Positions 10,248 to 21,056 of a stretch of 64,000 nt of DNA are shown in pieces (position 1 is the stretch's first letter; each line of letters begins with the position of its first letter). The position numbers and the translations under genes were made by a program. This DNA is from Knoxdaviesia capensis (lineage: Eukaryota; Ascomycota; Sordariomycetes; Microascales; Gondwanamycetaceae), in assembly GCA_001510575.1 (NCBI GenBank), contig LNGK01000004.1, positions 1,277,339 to 1,341,338 of the forward strand. The letters are read 5' to 3'. The notes under the pieces are model-generated. The model was not told the origin of the DNA and made no database searches. It saw only the letters and a list, made by a program, of their open reading frames with translations.

Positions 10248-11378
10248 ATGGCGCCCTTGAAACGGCTCTTCTCGCTGCTCTCCCTCTCGGCCGTGCTGCT
10301 CTCCTCGGCCCTCGCCCCCGTGTCCGCAACGCCGGCCATTTTGTCCCGACAAACCTCCTCCTCAACCACGACACAGGTATGCAACAACTCGCCGGCGCTC
10401 TGCTCGCGCTCCTACAACAACATCACTCACATGGGCGCCCACAACAGCGCCTTCCTGCGCGACGCCTCCACCGGCAACTCGGTGTCGGGCAACCAGTTCC
10501 TCAACGCCACCAAGGCGCTCGACGCCGGCCTGCGGCTGCTGCAGGGCCAGGTCATCGCCGCCACCACCGGGCCCAACAACTCGACCGAGCTGCGCCTGTG
10601 CCACACGCTGTGCTCGCTGCTCGACGCCGGCACGCTGACCACGTGGCTGACCGCGGTGCGCGTGTGGGTCGACGCCCACCCCAACGACGTGGTGTCGCTG
10701 GTGCTGGTCAATAACGACAAGCTCGACGTGTCGCTGTTCGCCCAGGCCTTTGTCGACTCGGGCATGTCCCAGTACGGCTTCGTGCCGCTGGCCACCCAGG
10801 CCACCGGCAACTGGCCGACCCTGGCCACCATGATCTCGCAGGGCCAGCGCGTGGTCTCCTTCATCACCAACATCACGCCGTCGACCGCCGCGCCGTACCT
10901 GATGAACGAGTTCACCTACGTGTTCGAGACCTCGTTCGAAGTCACCGCCGCCGCCTCGTTCAACTGCCAGCTCGACCGGCCCGCGTCGCGCACCTCGGCC
11001 ACCGCCGCCGTGGCCGCCAACATGCTGCCGCTGGTCAACCACTTCCTCAACAAGCTGCTGCTCGAGGGCACCGACATCATGATCCCCGACGTGTCGGCCA
11101 TCGCCACCACGAACTCGCCCGACACCGCCGCCGTCGGCGCGCTCGGCCGCCACGGCTCGCTGTGCTCCAGCGAGTGGGGCGTCAAGCCGGTGTTCATGCT
11201 CGTCGACTTCTGGGACGAGGGCCCCAGCATCGACACCGCCGACCTGCTCAACGGCATCACCCAGGCCCAGGGCCGCCTGCTCAGCGAAGAGAACGGCGCC
11301 GTGGCCTTCAGCTATGACCGCTCCGGCCGCATGATGGCGCTGGCCTCGTTCATTGCTGCTGCCACGCTGTTCTTCTAG
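10248..11378 (+). CDS. Secreted PLC-like phosphodiesterase (PI-PLC X-domain, TIM-barrel), probably GPI-anchored
   Basis: Single exon, 376 residues. Residues 1-27 form a signal peptide (LFSLLSLSAVLLSSALAPVSA). The catalytic-type region begins CNNSPALCSRSYNNITHMGAHNS, with His61/His65, followed by a second conserved His119 in LRLCHTLC. The barrel includes VWVDAHPNDVVSLVLVNND and FMLVDFWDEG. The protein ends in a short hydrophobic tail (MMALASFIAAATLFF), suggesting a GPI signal. Family members in fungi are annotated as PLC-like phosphodiesterases or PLCXD-like proteins; true substrates are mostly unknown, and the Y and C2 domains of a real PI-PLC are absent. The start is the first ATG after a 630-nt ATG-free leader, context CCACCATGG. 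A CAGGTATGC donor-like site at about 10375 is ignored because the open frame continues through conserved sequence. Confidence 0.88.
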   Translation: MAPLKRLFSLLSLSAVLLSSALAPVSATPAILSRQTSSSTTTQVCNNSPALCSRSYNNITHMGAHNSAFLRDASTGNSVSGNQFLNATKALDAGLRLLQGQVIAATTGPNNSTELRLCHTLCSLLDAGTLTTWLTAVRVWVDAHPNDVVSLVLVNNDKLDVSLFAQAFVDSGMSQYGFVPLATQATGNWPTLATMISQGQRVVSFITNITPSTAAPYLMNEFTYVFETSFEVTAAASFNCQLDRPASRTSATAAVAANMLPLVNHFLNKLLLEGTDIMIPDVSAIATTNSPDTAAVGALGRHGSLCSSEWGVKPVFMLVDFWDEGPSIDTADLLNGITQAQGRLLSEENGAVAFSYDRSGRMMALASFIAAATLFF

Positions 11379-12334
11379 TCCCTCTTTTCCCTCTCTCTTC
11401 GTCTCATTTCCTTCCCGTCTTTTTTCTCGCTGTCCCGTTTAATGCTCCTTTTTTTTTTCTCATATACCGACCGCATGTCGTTCTTCCTTCGCATCATCTT
11501 GCTTCATATAACGATTTCTTCTTTTTTCTCATCTACTACTTGGGCTTTCTTGGGTGGGCTTTTCTCTTTCTTATTTTTTGGTCGGATACTCACACACTCA
11601 AAGTCTGCACGGTTCCACTCTGGGAGGCACTTTTCAAAAACGTAAAAAGTCGCCTCGGGTTGTCTTTCTGTTTCTCATCGCATGTCATATGGCATTGATA
11701 GCAAAGTTTAGCCTCTTGTTTTCTTTTTCTCTTCGGGTCTGGAGCTCCTGGGTAACTTTTCTGGTATCGGGCTCATACAACATCCAAATATAGACGTCAG
11801 CACGTTTTTTTTTTTTTTTTTGCTGCTCTGCACCCTGCTTTTTGCTCTTCTTGCCTGCCTGGGAATGTGTGTGTTAGGGTTGGGGTTACGATCTCGGAGC
11901 TACATGCGGCTCTCTCGATAATGTCGGTAAGGTTCTTCAATCCCGCGTCATCTAGCGTCAGCGCTCCGGTGAAAAGGTGTGCGGAACCCCCTCGTAAATG
12001 CACTTCCGTGCCGTGCTCTATGGAACTATGGAACTCTTCGGGTTCCGGAGCTGTGTTACGGGGTCGTTTTTTGACGTGGTTATGACATCGGTGTGTGGAG
12101 AACGCAGATGTTGATCAACCGATGCCGGGTCTCACAGGCGGCCGTAAGTCTCCATGCACATGCACGTACCGAAATGCATAGTGCTTGTGGCCCGGGATCT
12201 GGGACAACAAACCTCGCACGTTCTCGTTTTTTCCCGCCGCATCCCGCACCACCACCCGTTTCGTTCGCTCGTTCGTCCCGCTCAAAAAGCACACATACGG
12301 CGAGATTCGACACACACGCAGATCCCCGCGCACT
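11379..12334. other. Intergenic, 3' region of the PLC-like gene and promoter of the ECM15-like gene
   Basis: T-rich after the stop, with a T19 run at about 11803-11821 and a telomere-like GTTAGGGTTGGGGTTA at 11873-11888. No coding signal. Confidence 0.5.
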
Positions 12335-12546
12335 ATGACCACCGCTGTGCGTGCCCTCCGCTTGCCCACCGCCGCCGCTACTGCTACTGCTATCCGTGTC
12401 CCCGCACTCCGTGTCCGCCCGCGGTCCTTCTCGTCGGCGCCGGTCCGCTGCTCCGCCATGGCCCCGCCCACGCTCGCTGATTACGCGCATATCGGCACGC
12501 CGGCGGCGTGCTATGCGGATTTCTGTCTGATTCCGGTCCGTACCCC

Positions 12547-12609
<63 letters not shown>

Positions 12610-12759
12610 ACGAACATGACTCCCGGGCCAGGTCGGAACCGGCTCCGTGTCGGTCGCTCGCGAAGTGGCCGAGGTGCAGAAGCTGATCCGCGCCAGCGGG
12701 ATCAAGCACCAGATGCACTCGGCCGGGACCACCATCGGTACGTGCCCTTCCCCCCCCCC

Positions 12760-12790
<31 letters not shown>

Positions 12791-13188
12791 TGTGTTTCTT
12801 TTTCCTGTCGTCCAACTTACCCCAGAACTCTCTGCTGACCCGCCACCAGAGGGCTCCTGGGAGGACGTGATGACGCTGATCGGCCGGTGCCACGCCCTGG
12901 TGCACTCGCTGGGCGTGGCGCGCGTGCAGACCTCGATGCGTGTTGGCAGCAGGTACGTATCCCCCCCCCTCCCGCCCTCTCCCCCTCTCCCCCCGTATCC
13001 TCCGCCCCCTTTCTTCTAGTGCCTTCGGAACCTCCCCGGAGACGCCCGCAAGACTGTATCTCTTGTCAAGCCGGCACTGACACACGCTTCCCTCCTCCCC
13101 CCCCCGGGACAGAGTCGACAAGAAGCAGGGGTTCGACGAGAAAGTCAAGAAGGTCGAGGAGATCCTGGCCAAGGACGACCAGGAGTGA
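12335..13188 (+). CDS. ECM15: ECM15/UPF0045 family thiamine-binding-like protein, possible mitochondrial presequence
   Basis: Four exons: 12335-12535, 12632-12737, 12850-12952, 13113-13188; 161 residues. After joining, the core reads YADFCLIP-VGTGSVSVAREVAE, HSAGTTIEGSWEDVM and RVGSRVDKKQGF, the signature of the small MTH1187/YkoF-like family (yeast ECM15), beta-alpha proteins that bind thiamine or related ligands. Residues 1-40 are rich in Ala, Arg and Ser without acids, as in a mitochondrial presequence; Met42 (12458) starts the conserved-length form, so dual start use is possible. Intron 1 (96 nt) has a weak GTCCGT donor and is mostly a (TG)29 tract; intron 2 carries C10, (TC)n and (TG)n; intron 3 is C-rich. 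Donor choice in intron 1 rests on matching the family motif. The next gene is tail-to-tail. Confidence 0.88.
12549..12606 (+). repeat. (TG)29 microsatellite filling intron 1 of the ECM15-like gene
   Basis: 58 bp of uninterrupted TG starting 13 nt after the donor and ending 25 nt before the acceptor at 12631. Confidence 0.95.
12751..12796 (+). repeat. Compound C-run/(TC)n/(TG)n tract in intron 2 of the ECM15-like gene
   Basis: A C10 run passes into TC and then TG dinucleotides within the 112-nt intron 12738-12849. Confidence 0.85.
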
Positions 13189-13719
13189 GAGTGGTTCTGT
13201 AGAGCAGCCGATAACATAGTTTATAAACATCTCCCACACAAGACGTCCGGACTGCATTCACAGTGCTGCCGACTCCGGCCGTTTCCACTTGTTTGAACTT
13301 GTTATATCCCGTTTTTATTTTCGTTGTGCTTTCACTCCCTGGATTGATACCGCCACCCCCAGACCATCCATTCCTTGCAAGATGATGCCCGTCCCCAATC
13401 CCCAATGACGAACAGGAATAAAATGTGCCACTCGTTTGCGTTTTTCCCCCGGAGTCCAGCGAAATTCCCTCCCATTTGACAAAGTTAAGAAAAAAGAAAG
13501 ATGCAGATATATAAACGACAGGATGTGAAGATATACGGGCCCTCCCCTCTGTTTCGAGAGATCCAACCCCTGCGAGAAAGAAGATTGCGTCCAGCCGTCA
13601 AGTCGATTAAAAAAGAAGTATCGGGGGGAACCATTATATGCAGACAAAGAAACGAAGCAGATAAAAAAAAAACCACATACGCTTTTTCCAGCCTTCTGCC
13701 ACTACCATTTTTCACCCCG
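13189..13719. other. Intergenic region between convergent genes
   Basis: Holds the 3' ends of the ECM15-like (+) and CCDC47-like (-) genes. A-rich tracts at 13489-13500 and 13660-13675 could act in 3'-end formation. No gene seen. Confidence 0.5.
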
Positions 13720-15387
13720 TTAACCCTTGGTGGTCATCTTCTTCTGGCTGCGGCGCATCTCCTTATCGCGCTCCTTCTCGAGGTAGCGCTTCTGCGCCTT
13801 GGCGTCCATGCCCTCGAGCGCCTCGTCGCGCTTGGCCTTCTTGCTGCGCTCGCGCTCGGCCGCGCGCTCCTCCTCCTGCGCGAGCTTCTCGGCCTTCTGG
13901 ATCTTGGCAATGGCCTCCTCGCGCACGCTGCGGACCTTGCGCAGCACCTCTGGGCGGAAGTGGCCGGCGCTGACGAGCTTGTCGGGCAGCGTGATGGCGT
14001 ACGTGAACAGCGGGAGCAGCGAGGAGTAGTTGTCGTTGGATGGGATCCGGTAGCCGAGGAAAAGGCGCTTGCGGGCGGCAGTCTCCTCGATGCTGGATAG
14101 GGGGGATGCGTTAGAAAATACGGACAACTGTGGGAGGTGCTGGCAACTGGGGGGAAAAACTCACGTGGTCGGCTTGTCGATCGGCTGGTCAGACACAACG
14201 AGGTAGTCAAAGTCGGTACCGGCAGCCTCAACCGCCTCAATTAGCTCCTTGGTCAGCAGCGCGTCGGTGATCTCGGCGCTCTCGCTCATCACGCTGCACC
14301 AGGCAGGCAGCTTGGGGTGGTCGCGGGTGAAGGTCAGCGACACGTCGTAGCGGTCGTCGCGCAGGCCCTTCATCTTGTCCTTGTTGACCACAGCCCACAC
14401 GAACCCGTCGTAGGTGCTCTTGGAGTCGCCGGGGCCGAGGTATCCGGGGATGGTCTTGGCCTCGCGGCCGTCGAACGGGTAGATGATGGCCTCGACAAAG
14501 TCCGACGGCGCGGTGAACGAGTCGGAGAAGAAGGCCAGCACGTGCTCGACCAGGTGCACGATGATGTTGAAGCGGCGCGTCAGGTGCAGGTTGATGTCGA
14601 CAAAGGCGATGTTTTGGCGGCCGGTGGCGTACGACTCGAACTCGAACAGCGAGTTCTCCTTGAGCACGTCGGTGGTGTCGTCGTCGGCCGTGGTGCCCTT
14701 GGTCTGGCCGCCGAAGCCGACCGACGCAAACTCGCTCTTCAGCACCGGCGCGTGTGCCTTCGCCCACGCCCGCGCCTTGTAGCGGTTGGCGCGCGAGCCG
14801 AAAACGTGCAGCAGGAACAGCGTCACCGTGATGCCGATGATTATGAACTCGCCCTTGAAGTCCGCAAGCGTGTAGCGCTCCCACACCTTCCACCACACCG
14901 TGTACGGCCGGTCGCTGGGGGTAAGCACGCCGCCGAGCAACGTGGCGATCAGCGGGTTTCCGCCATTGAGAGGCGCCTTGGCCTGGCCCGGCGAGCCCGC
15001 GGAGAAATCGGCAAAGTCTGGATGGAGGGAACGAGGCGATGTTAGTATTGATGTAGATGGTGATGCAGGGCTGGGGCATTGAGAGGCGGGTAGGTTGCGT
15101 CTGGATGTCTCTGATATCGTGCAATTGTTCCGTCATATCGGGCTGGTGTCCGGCTGGTGCTTCCGCGATTTCCCGTGTATCTTCCGCATCAGCCGGTCTC
15201 ACTCCGCCCCCGCCCCTGACCTCGATGACGGCACCCCGATCCAGCGAGAACACCAGCCGACGACACCTCCGCAAACGCCACACTCCGCCGGGGGAGAAAG
15301 ACAAACAAACGCATCAGGAAACTTACCCGGGTTGCCCTGAGGCTTCGCGGCTTGGCCGCCGAAGAGACTATTTAAAATGGCGGCCAT
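13720..15387 (-). CDS. CCDC47 (DUF1682) family ER membrane protein
   Basis: Exons 15387-15327, 15017-14165 and 14092-13720; introns of 309 and 72 nt with GTAAGT/GTGAGT donors. The protein has 428 residues. It has a luminal-type N-terminus, one transmembrane segment (about 77-94, EFIIIGITVTLFLLHVFG), a globular alpha/beta cytosolic domain (for example RQNIAFVDINLHLTRRFNII and IIYPFDGREAKTIPGYLGPG) and a long charged C-terminal coiled coil (EEAIAKIQKAEKLAQEEERA...) ending in basic KKMTTKG. This layout is that of CCDC47, which in animals is part of the PAT/multipass translocon that chaperones membrane-protein insertion and influences ER calcium (family knowledge). Fungal homologues are annotated only as DUF1682 proteins. 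Start is the first in-frame ATG, and the short first exon is confirmed by reading-frame continuity across the intron. Confidence 0.9.
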
Positions 15388-16263
15388 GATTTTGTGATGG
15401 ATTGAGATGAATGGAGAAAAGGAGACACACCAGCAGAATAAGGAGAGAAGTTGAAGGAAGATTGAAATTGTGGAAGCTTCGTTGGGATTCAACTTCGATT
15501 TGTGGGGAATTCTCGCTGACTTTGGCACCGCAACTTGTGGAGATTTGACACCGGGTGCCTGGGCAGATCGGGTTAGCCCGTAATGTGCGAACGTTAGTCA
15601 GCTTGGACACGATGAGATTGGCACCTTGGCGATATCCAGAGCTGGGCTGGGAGTCGCGATCGTATCATGACCGACATGGCTACTCTGTTCTGCTTCTCAT
15701 TGGATGTATTGCCAGCTTCGTTCTCACCTGGTGGGTGCATACACCAACATGGATGTGTCCTATAGTAAGTAAAAGCTGTTTGCTTTTTTCTCTGGAACGG
15801 GAGCTCGTTGCTTCCCGCCTTCGTGACATCATGCCATGCATCCATCACCTTAGGGCTGATCTAGATTTCAACAGTGACCGTTACTATGACGGAATAGGGC
15901 CTCTTGTAGGTTATGCTACTCATTAAAAATGCAACTCAATCTACCCAACTCCGAAAGAACCAGAGTCGAGCAAGTTGGAGCTCAAGCCACATTTCACAGT
16001 TGCTGGTTTAGGGTCTAGGGTTGCCGTGTGCTGTCAATGGTGCGTTGCCGGGCCAACCACTTCCCTCGTAAACTTTCGACCGTTCAGCTGCGACCAACTC
16101 CAGCCAGCTTCGTCAGGAGTTAAGACCATGAATCAAATCTAAATTTATTATGGCTGGAACCATTCATGCCACTTCTACTTTAAAAGGGCCACCAGAGATA
16201 CCATCAACCCGACAGAACCATTTCTAAACTCTCCCCCGCACCGCAGAAACGCCCACATGCAAA
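15388..16263. promoter_or_regulatory. Divergent promoter region of the CCDC47-like and haspin genes
   Basis: No coding signal. A double telomere-like motif (GTTTAGGGTCTAGGGTT, about 16006-16022) lies 240 nt before the haspin start. Purine-rich DNA at 15400-15480 is the CT-rich leader of the minus-strand gene. Confidence 0.45.
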
Positions 16264-16394
16264 ATGTCATCGCGAACAACCACCCGCCAGCGGTACGGGA
16301 AACGGACCCGGGCGATGCGGCAGTTTGCCGAGTTGCCACAAAGCCCGATCCGCCTCAGAAGGCCACTCACACCCTCGAAACCCGTCGATACTGA
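16257..16394 (+). promoter_or_regulatory. Overlapping upstream ORF at the haspin start
   Basis: An ATG at 16257, 7 nt upstream of the haspin ATG and in a different frame, opens 45 codons that end at TGA 16392-16394 inside the haspin coding region. Initiation there would compete with haspin. Confidence 0.45.
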
Positions 16395-18097
16395 TCTGGA
16401 GATACTGAGCCAGATGGTGTCGGACGTCGACATCCATGATGAGGAGGAAGAGCTGGACTTCCAGGCTTTGCTGGACGCTGCTGCCGGCATCCAGCTCGAC
16501 GACGAAGATAGAGAGAACCCCTCTCCGCGACGGTCCAGACGGGAGACCACGTATAAAAGTACAAGCGCTACTACGACAACAAAGCCCAAATCCAAGACGA
16601 AAACAGAACCGACACTGGTTTCTTGCGAAACACCCCAAAAGGCGTCACGACAAACACGCGGCGAATCGAAGCAAACGAGCGACTCACGTCCCCGCGAAGA
16701 TAAACCCACCGATACGCAATCGGAAAAACCTGCAGCCTCGGAACTAGAGTCCTCGCTGCGAGTCCTCAGCTGGGACGACGTGTGTCCATACGGCGATGGC
16801 ATTGAGAAGATCGCGGAGGCATCGTACGCCGAAGTCTACCGGGTGTCCAATGCGCGCGGCACCAGCATCATCAAGGTGATCCGGCTGCAATCACCAATCA
16901 AGCCGCAGACCAAAACCCAGCAGCGCAGTGGCCTGGTCGACGAAGAGCCGCACAGCGAAGACGACCTGCGCGGCGAACTGAAGATCTCCCAGTGGCTGGC
17001 CGACATCCCCGGGTTCGTGGTGTACAAGGAACGGTACATTGTGAAGGGGAAGGCACCAAAGCCTCTCTTGGAAACCCACCAGGCGTTCCACCGCAAGGCC
17101 AAGCGCGGGGACCCTGATCGACTGCAGTTCTACCCGTCGCCCAGCCGGTACCTCGACGACACGCGGTTTCTCGTTGTGGAGCTGGGAGATGCGGGGATTG
17201 CGCTGGAGGATTTTGAGCTGGTCTCTGAGGATCAGTTGTGGGACATCTTTTTCTTGGTATCGGTTGCTCTCGCCCGGGCAGAGGAGCTTGTCCTGTTTGA
17301 GGTAAGACACTGAAGCGGACTGACTGGCCTTGTTGTGGGATTTGTGAAGACGAATACTAACTCTCTGCCGATAGCACCGAGACTTACACGAGGGAAACAT
17401 ATGTGTTACCCAGAGACGCGCACCGAAACCACGAACGAAACTCAATGCCAGCGGCCGCTTCGGGTTCTCCGGTCTGGATATCACCATCCTCGACTACGGG
17501 CTCTCGCGCGCCGAAGACCCCGCAACCATTACTGCGGAAGACGACACCGAAGTGCAACCGGTGGCCTACGACCTAGAGCGCGACCTGAGCCTCTTCACCA
17601 GCACGCACGCATCGCAGTGCAAAGTGTACCGGCAGATGCGCTCGTTCATGCTCACAGGCGAGCGCACGTGGCTGCCGGCCGAGCGCCACACCACGCCGTA
17701 CGAGTGCGGGGCCGACGGCGTGGCGCTCAGCTGGGACGACTACGCGCCGTTCACGAACGTGCTGTGGCTGGCGTACCTGTACGAGTACCTCGTCGCGCGG
17801 TTCGCAGGCGACTGCAAGGAGCTGGCGCGGTTCCGCCGGGCCACGCGCGAGCTGTGGACGTACCTCGACCCGATGGCCGCGCACGGCACGCCGTGCTTCG
17901 GGAGCGCGGCCGATATCGTGCGGTTTGCGGCCGAGGCGGGGTGGATTACGGAGGCTGATCTGTGTGGGGCCGATGCGTCGATGGCGGTGACGGAGCGCGA
18001 GGACAGTATCATCTTGAGCCACGATGTTTTGGACGATGATTCGAGCGCGTCCGTGCTGCGGCGGTCTCCGCGGCGGAAGAGCGTGATGTATGTGTAG
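16264..18097 (+). CDS. hrk1: Haspin-type serine/threonine protein kinase
   Basis: Haspin phosphorylates histone H3 Thr3 at mitotic centromeres to recruit the chromosomal passenger complex (family knowledge). Exons 16264-17301 and 17375-18097; the 73-nt intron (GTAAGA ... TACTAAC ... ATAG) falls exactly before the catalytic loop. The protein has 586 residues. Residues 1-165 are disordered and charged. The kinase fold follows: glycine-loop region EKIAEASYAEVYRV, Lys204 in SIIKVIRL, Glu238 in RGELKISQWL, HRDLHEGN (Asp349, Asn354), and DYGLSR (Asp386) replacing the usual DFG. Absence of an APE motif, the DYG and the AYDLERDLSLF segment are haspin hallmarks. The C-terminus is basic (RRSPRRKSVMYV). 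The start has a competing uATG 7 nt upstream. Confidence 0.93.
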
Positions 18098-19507
18098 AGA
18101 GGCGAGTGGTGGGATGGGCTTAGAGACCCCGCAGCAATGCATTGAATATTATATGATAAGACGACGTTATATCCATCACTTGACGTACTCACACCGGCAC
18201 GTAGCACTCTTTCTGTGGATGTTCCCCAGCCGATGACCATCCACCGCCCAAAAGAAACCCCTGGATATCGATCAAGCCGGGGATTCTTCTGCTTTCGTAG
18301 GAAATATCGTGTGGCTTAGAGGAAACGCGAGATGGACGGCATTTTCCAGAATCATGAGGGGATTCTCCCAGAAGCAGAACCAAACCCGGAAAGCAAGCAT
18401 GTGCCACATACAACACACGATTGGGCTCGAAAAATTGGGGGAACAGAATCCAGGAACATGCCGCCCCAAATATGCAATCTCTGGCATTTCTTTAATGTAT
18501 AGCTGATCGTCTTATACCTGAGTTATACCCACCGAAAGTGCGGCGGCATAAGTGTATTGGCCACTGTACTCACAAGCCGACTGCCGCTGTAACCCCAAGT
18601 CCCCAAAAAATCCGGGGAAGCAAACGTAACATGTGGTTGAGTCCACTTGTCCAAGTGAACAGCCATCTTCCCAGCACGAGGATTCTAAGCGGCGTAGCAC
18701 ATTCAGATGAAGGGAAATTAAACAGAAGCTGGAACGTAAAATGAATCCAGTGGTTTTCTCTCTTTGTTGCCCCGTGATTGCATGTCAGTTGTGACTTCTT
18801 CCTCAAGGTACGTACTTCTTTTTGCGTAACCACCCGCCAGCAGCTGGCAGAAGCCGAAAAGCCATCACCAGCCAAAAATTGATCCTCGGGACCTCTACAA
18901 GTGGATTTTCTGAGGGCTGGGAGTACGACCTTGACAGCTCATCTGAAATGCAACGTGGGTACATTTCGCGCGCTGTGATTTGCGTGGATGGCGAAGTACC
19001 GCCCAAACACTTGTGGCCCTCCGCCAACGTCGAGTTGTCAGCCGAGGCTTAAGTTATCACAACACGGAAGAAAAAAAAAGTCGAGAGCCGTGATTACAGC
19101 TTCAATTCTTCAACCACCACCCCCCAACAAACGACGGCGTCATTCCTTTCCCTTCCCACATGTCTTGCTTCCATCACCAAACTACGCGTCTTCTACGTTC
19201 CTGCCATTTCCGAGACGGGTGCGTGTGGATGTGTGAATAATCGGAAGGACGAATTTGTGGATCCTTCTCTCTGTTCCGCTCTCTTCAATTCCTCATTTCC
19301 TTGCTGTACTACTACCAATACTCTCTCTCCCTTTGATCTGTTTGCTTTGTCTCTCTTCCACTGCTATTTCCGGGTCGCCTGATCTGGAGTGTATAATCTC
19401 ACATCTCGTTTTACTCCCCGTTAATCATCTTCTCCCCATCTCTCTCTCTCTCCCTTCCTCTTCCTCTTTTCTTCTTCCCGACCGCAAATGTGGTCGTGCC
19501 ATCCAAC
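18098..19507. other. Intergenic region between haspin and PEX26
   Basis: No gene seen on either strand. From about 19130 the plus strand turns C/T-rich, including CT repeats near 19440-19470, marking the PEX26 leader. Small ATGs occur there, for example a 3-codon uORF at 19229-19240. Confidence 0.5.
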
Positions 19508-19517
19508 ATGGCTCTAA
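19488..19517 (+). promoter_or_regulatory. Overlapping upstream ORF at the PEX26 start
   Basis: ATG 19488 opens 9 codons ending in TAA 19515-19517, which spans the PEX26 ATG at 19508 in another frame. Ribosomes starting here would pass the main start. Confidence 0.45.
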
Positions 19518-21056
19518 ACAGCTCCAGAACATACTCCGAGACGCTGAGTCCGACCATCTCATCTTCCGACGCCTTCCCGAGCTCGCGGCCCTCGCACGCC
19601 ATCTCGTCGACCTTCGCGGCGTCCGCCCGCCAATCCTCCCACATCTCCAAAACCTACCGCCAGGCCTCGACGCTGTTCCTCACGCGTCGGCTGCCCGAGG
19701 CGCTCTCGACTGTTCTCCCGCTCGTCACGCCGGCTCCGCCCGACGCCGATGGTGTGGCCGAGCCGGCTCCCGTGGTCCGCGCTTCCCGCTCGACACGTGT
19801 CAAGGTCTGGGGCCTGTATTTGACCATCTTGAATGCTGTGGTCGAGCTGGAGCCTGACGAGGGAAAGGACGCCTTTGGCAGCCAGGAGTGGCGCTCCTTG
19901 TGCTCGAAGGTGCGCGATGGCGATGTGTGGGAGGAGGTCGTGCGGAACGGATACCATGGAGCTGAGGGGGATGTGGATTCTGAGGTGGTGATAAACCTGT
20001 AAGTCCACCTGCTACTGCCGAGACTTTCTTTTTCTGCGCTCCAAAGGCTGACTGATCTCCCCGTCTAGTGCAACCCTCCTGCTTGCTCACGCCCGGACCC
20101 AAGCATTAAACCAAAAACGCCTGGAATCGTACCTGGCATCGTGTAGTGCACCAACCCTCGACCTCTCCCGACGACTCGCCTCCGCCTCCCCATCCCCGCG
20201 TGCTACGTCGCGGTACCGATCTCCCGCCAAGGGGGCCAGCGGCGCCGACACCCCGCGCGACCTCAACGCCCGCGTCAAGATCCTGGAGCTGTACACTCTG
20301 CACGTGCTCCTGCGTAACAACGAATGGGACTACGCCCGCGAGTTCATCAGCGTCAGCTCGGTGCTCGACGAAGAGCGCCGCGAGGCATTCCTGCAAGCCC
20401 TGCAGAGCCTGCAGGAGGACCAGATGGAGGCCGACAAGCGCGAGCGCGAGGAGAAGGCCCGCCAGGAGGAACAGGTGCGGCGCGAGCTGGAAGAGGCGCG
20501 GCGGCTGCGCGAGGCGAACGAGGAGCGCGAGCGGCGCCGCATAGAAGACGAGCGGGCCGCGCGGCGGGCGGCCGATGCGGCGGCGCCGAGCAGCGAGGTC
20601 GACTACGGCATAGAGAACACACCCAGCGTGGCGGGGTCCAGCTCCCGCGGCGGCGCAAGCCACGCGCGCAAGCGGTCGACCAACTCCAACTCCATAGCTG
20701 GCGGCAGCGGCGCCGTTCCGCCGCGCAGCGCCATGGCCCGCGGTGGCGGCGCCAAACGTGCGGGTGTGTCCTCTGCCGGTGCCGGTGCGGCTGCCAAGAC
20801 CACCGCCCCGGGCGCCGTCACGCTGATGTCGCGGGCGTCGATGGTGGTCACGCACGTCCGCGCCCTGGTCGACGAGCTGGCGCGCAGCCTGCAGATGAAC
20901 CCGGTGATGCTGATGCGCTTCCTGGCGTTTGTGGCCGGGTTCCTGCTGATGATGGCCCGCCGGGATGTGCGTGAGCGCGTACAGCGCGTGCTGGCTGCGT
21001 CATGGGCGAAGCTCAAGGCGACGGCCGGTATGGGTGTTCGTGTCAGCTACATCTAA
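19508..21056 (+). CDS. pex26: Peroxin 26 (PEX26), peroxisomal membrane anchor of the PEX1-PEX6 ATPase
   Basis: Exons 19508-19998 and 20069-21056, intron 70 nt (GTAAGT...CTAG), 492 residues. The N-terminal half is helical and TPR-like (HISKTYRQASTLFLTRRLPE, RVKVWGLYLTILNAVVELE, RVKILELYTLHVLLRNNEW), as in filamentous-fungal PEX26. A long Glu/Arg-rich coiled coil (EADKREREEKARQEEQ...) follows, then a low-complexity Ser/Gly/Ala linker, and one C-terminal transmembrane segment (about 443-462, VMLMRFLAFVAGFLLMMARR) with a short basic tail. That is the tail-anchored layout expected for the PEX1-PEX6 docking protein that recycles the PTS1 receptor. Family assignment is from these segments and overall architecture. 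Budding yeasts use PEX15 instead, which supports a filamentous ascomycete. Confidence 0.82.
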
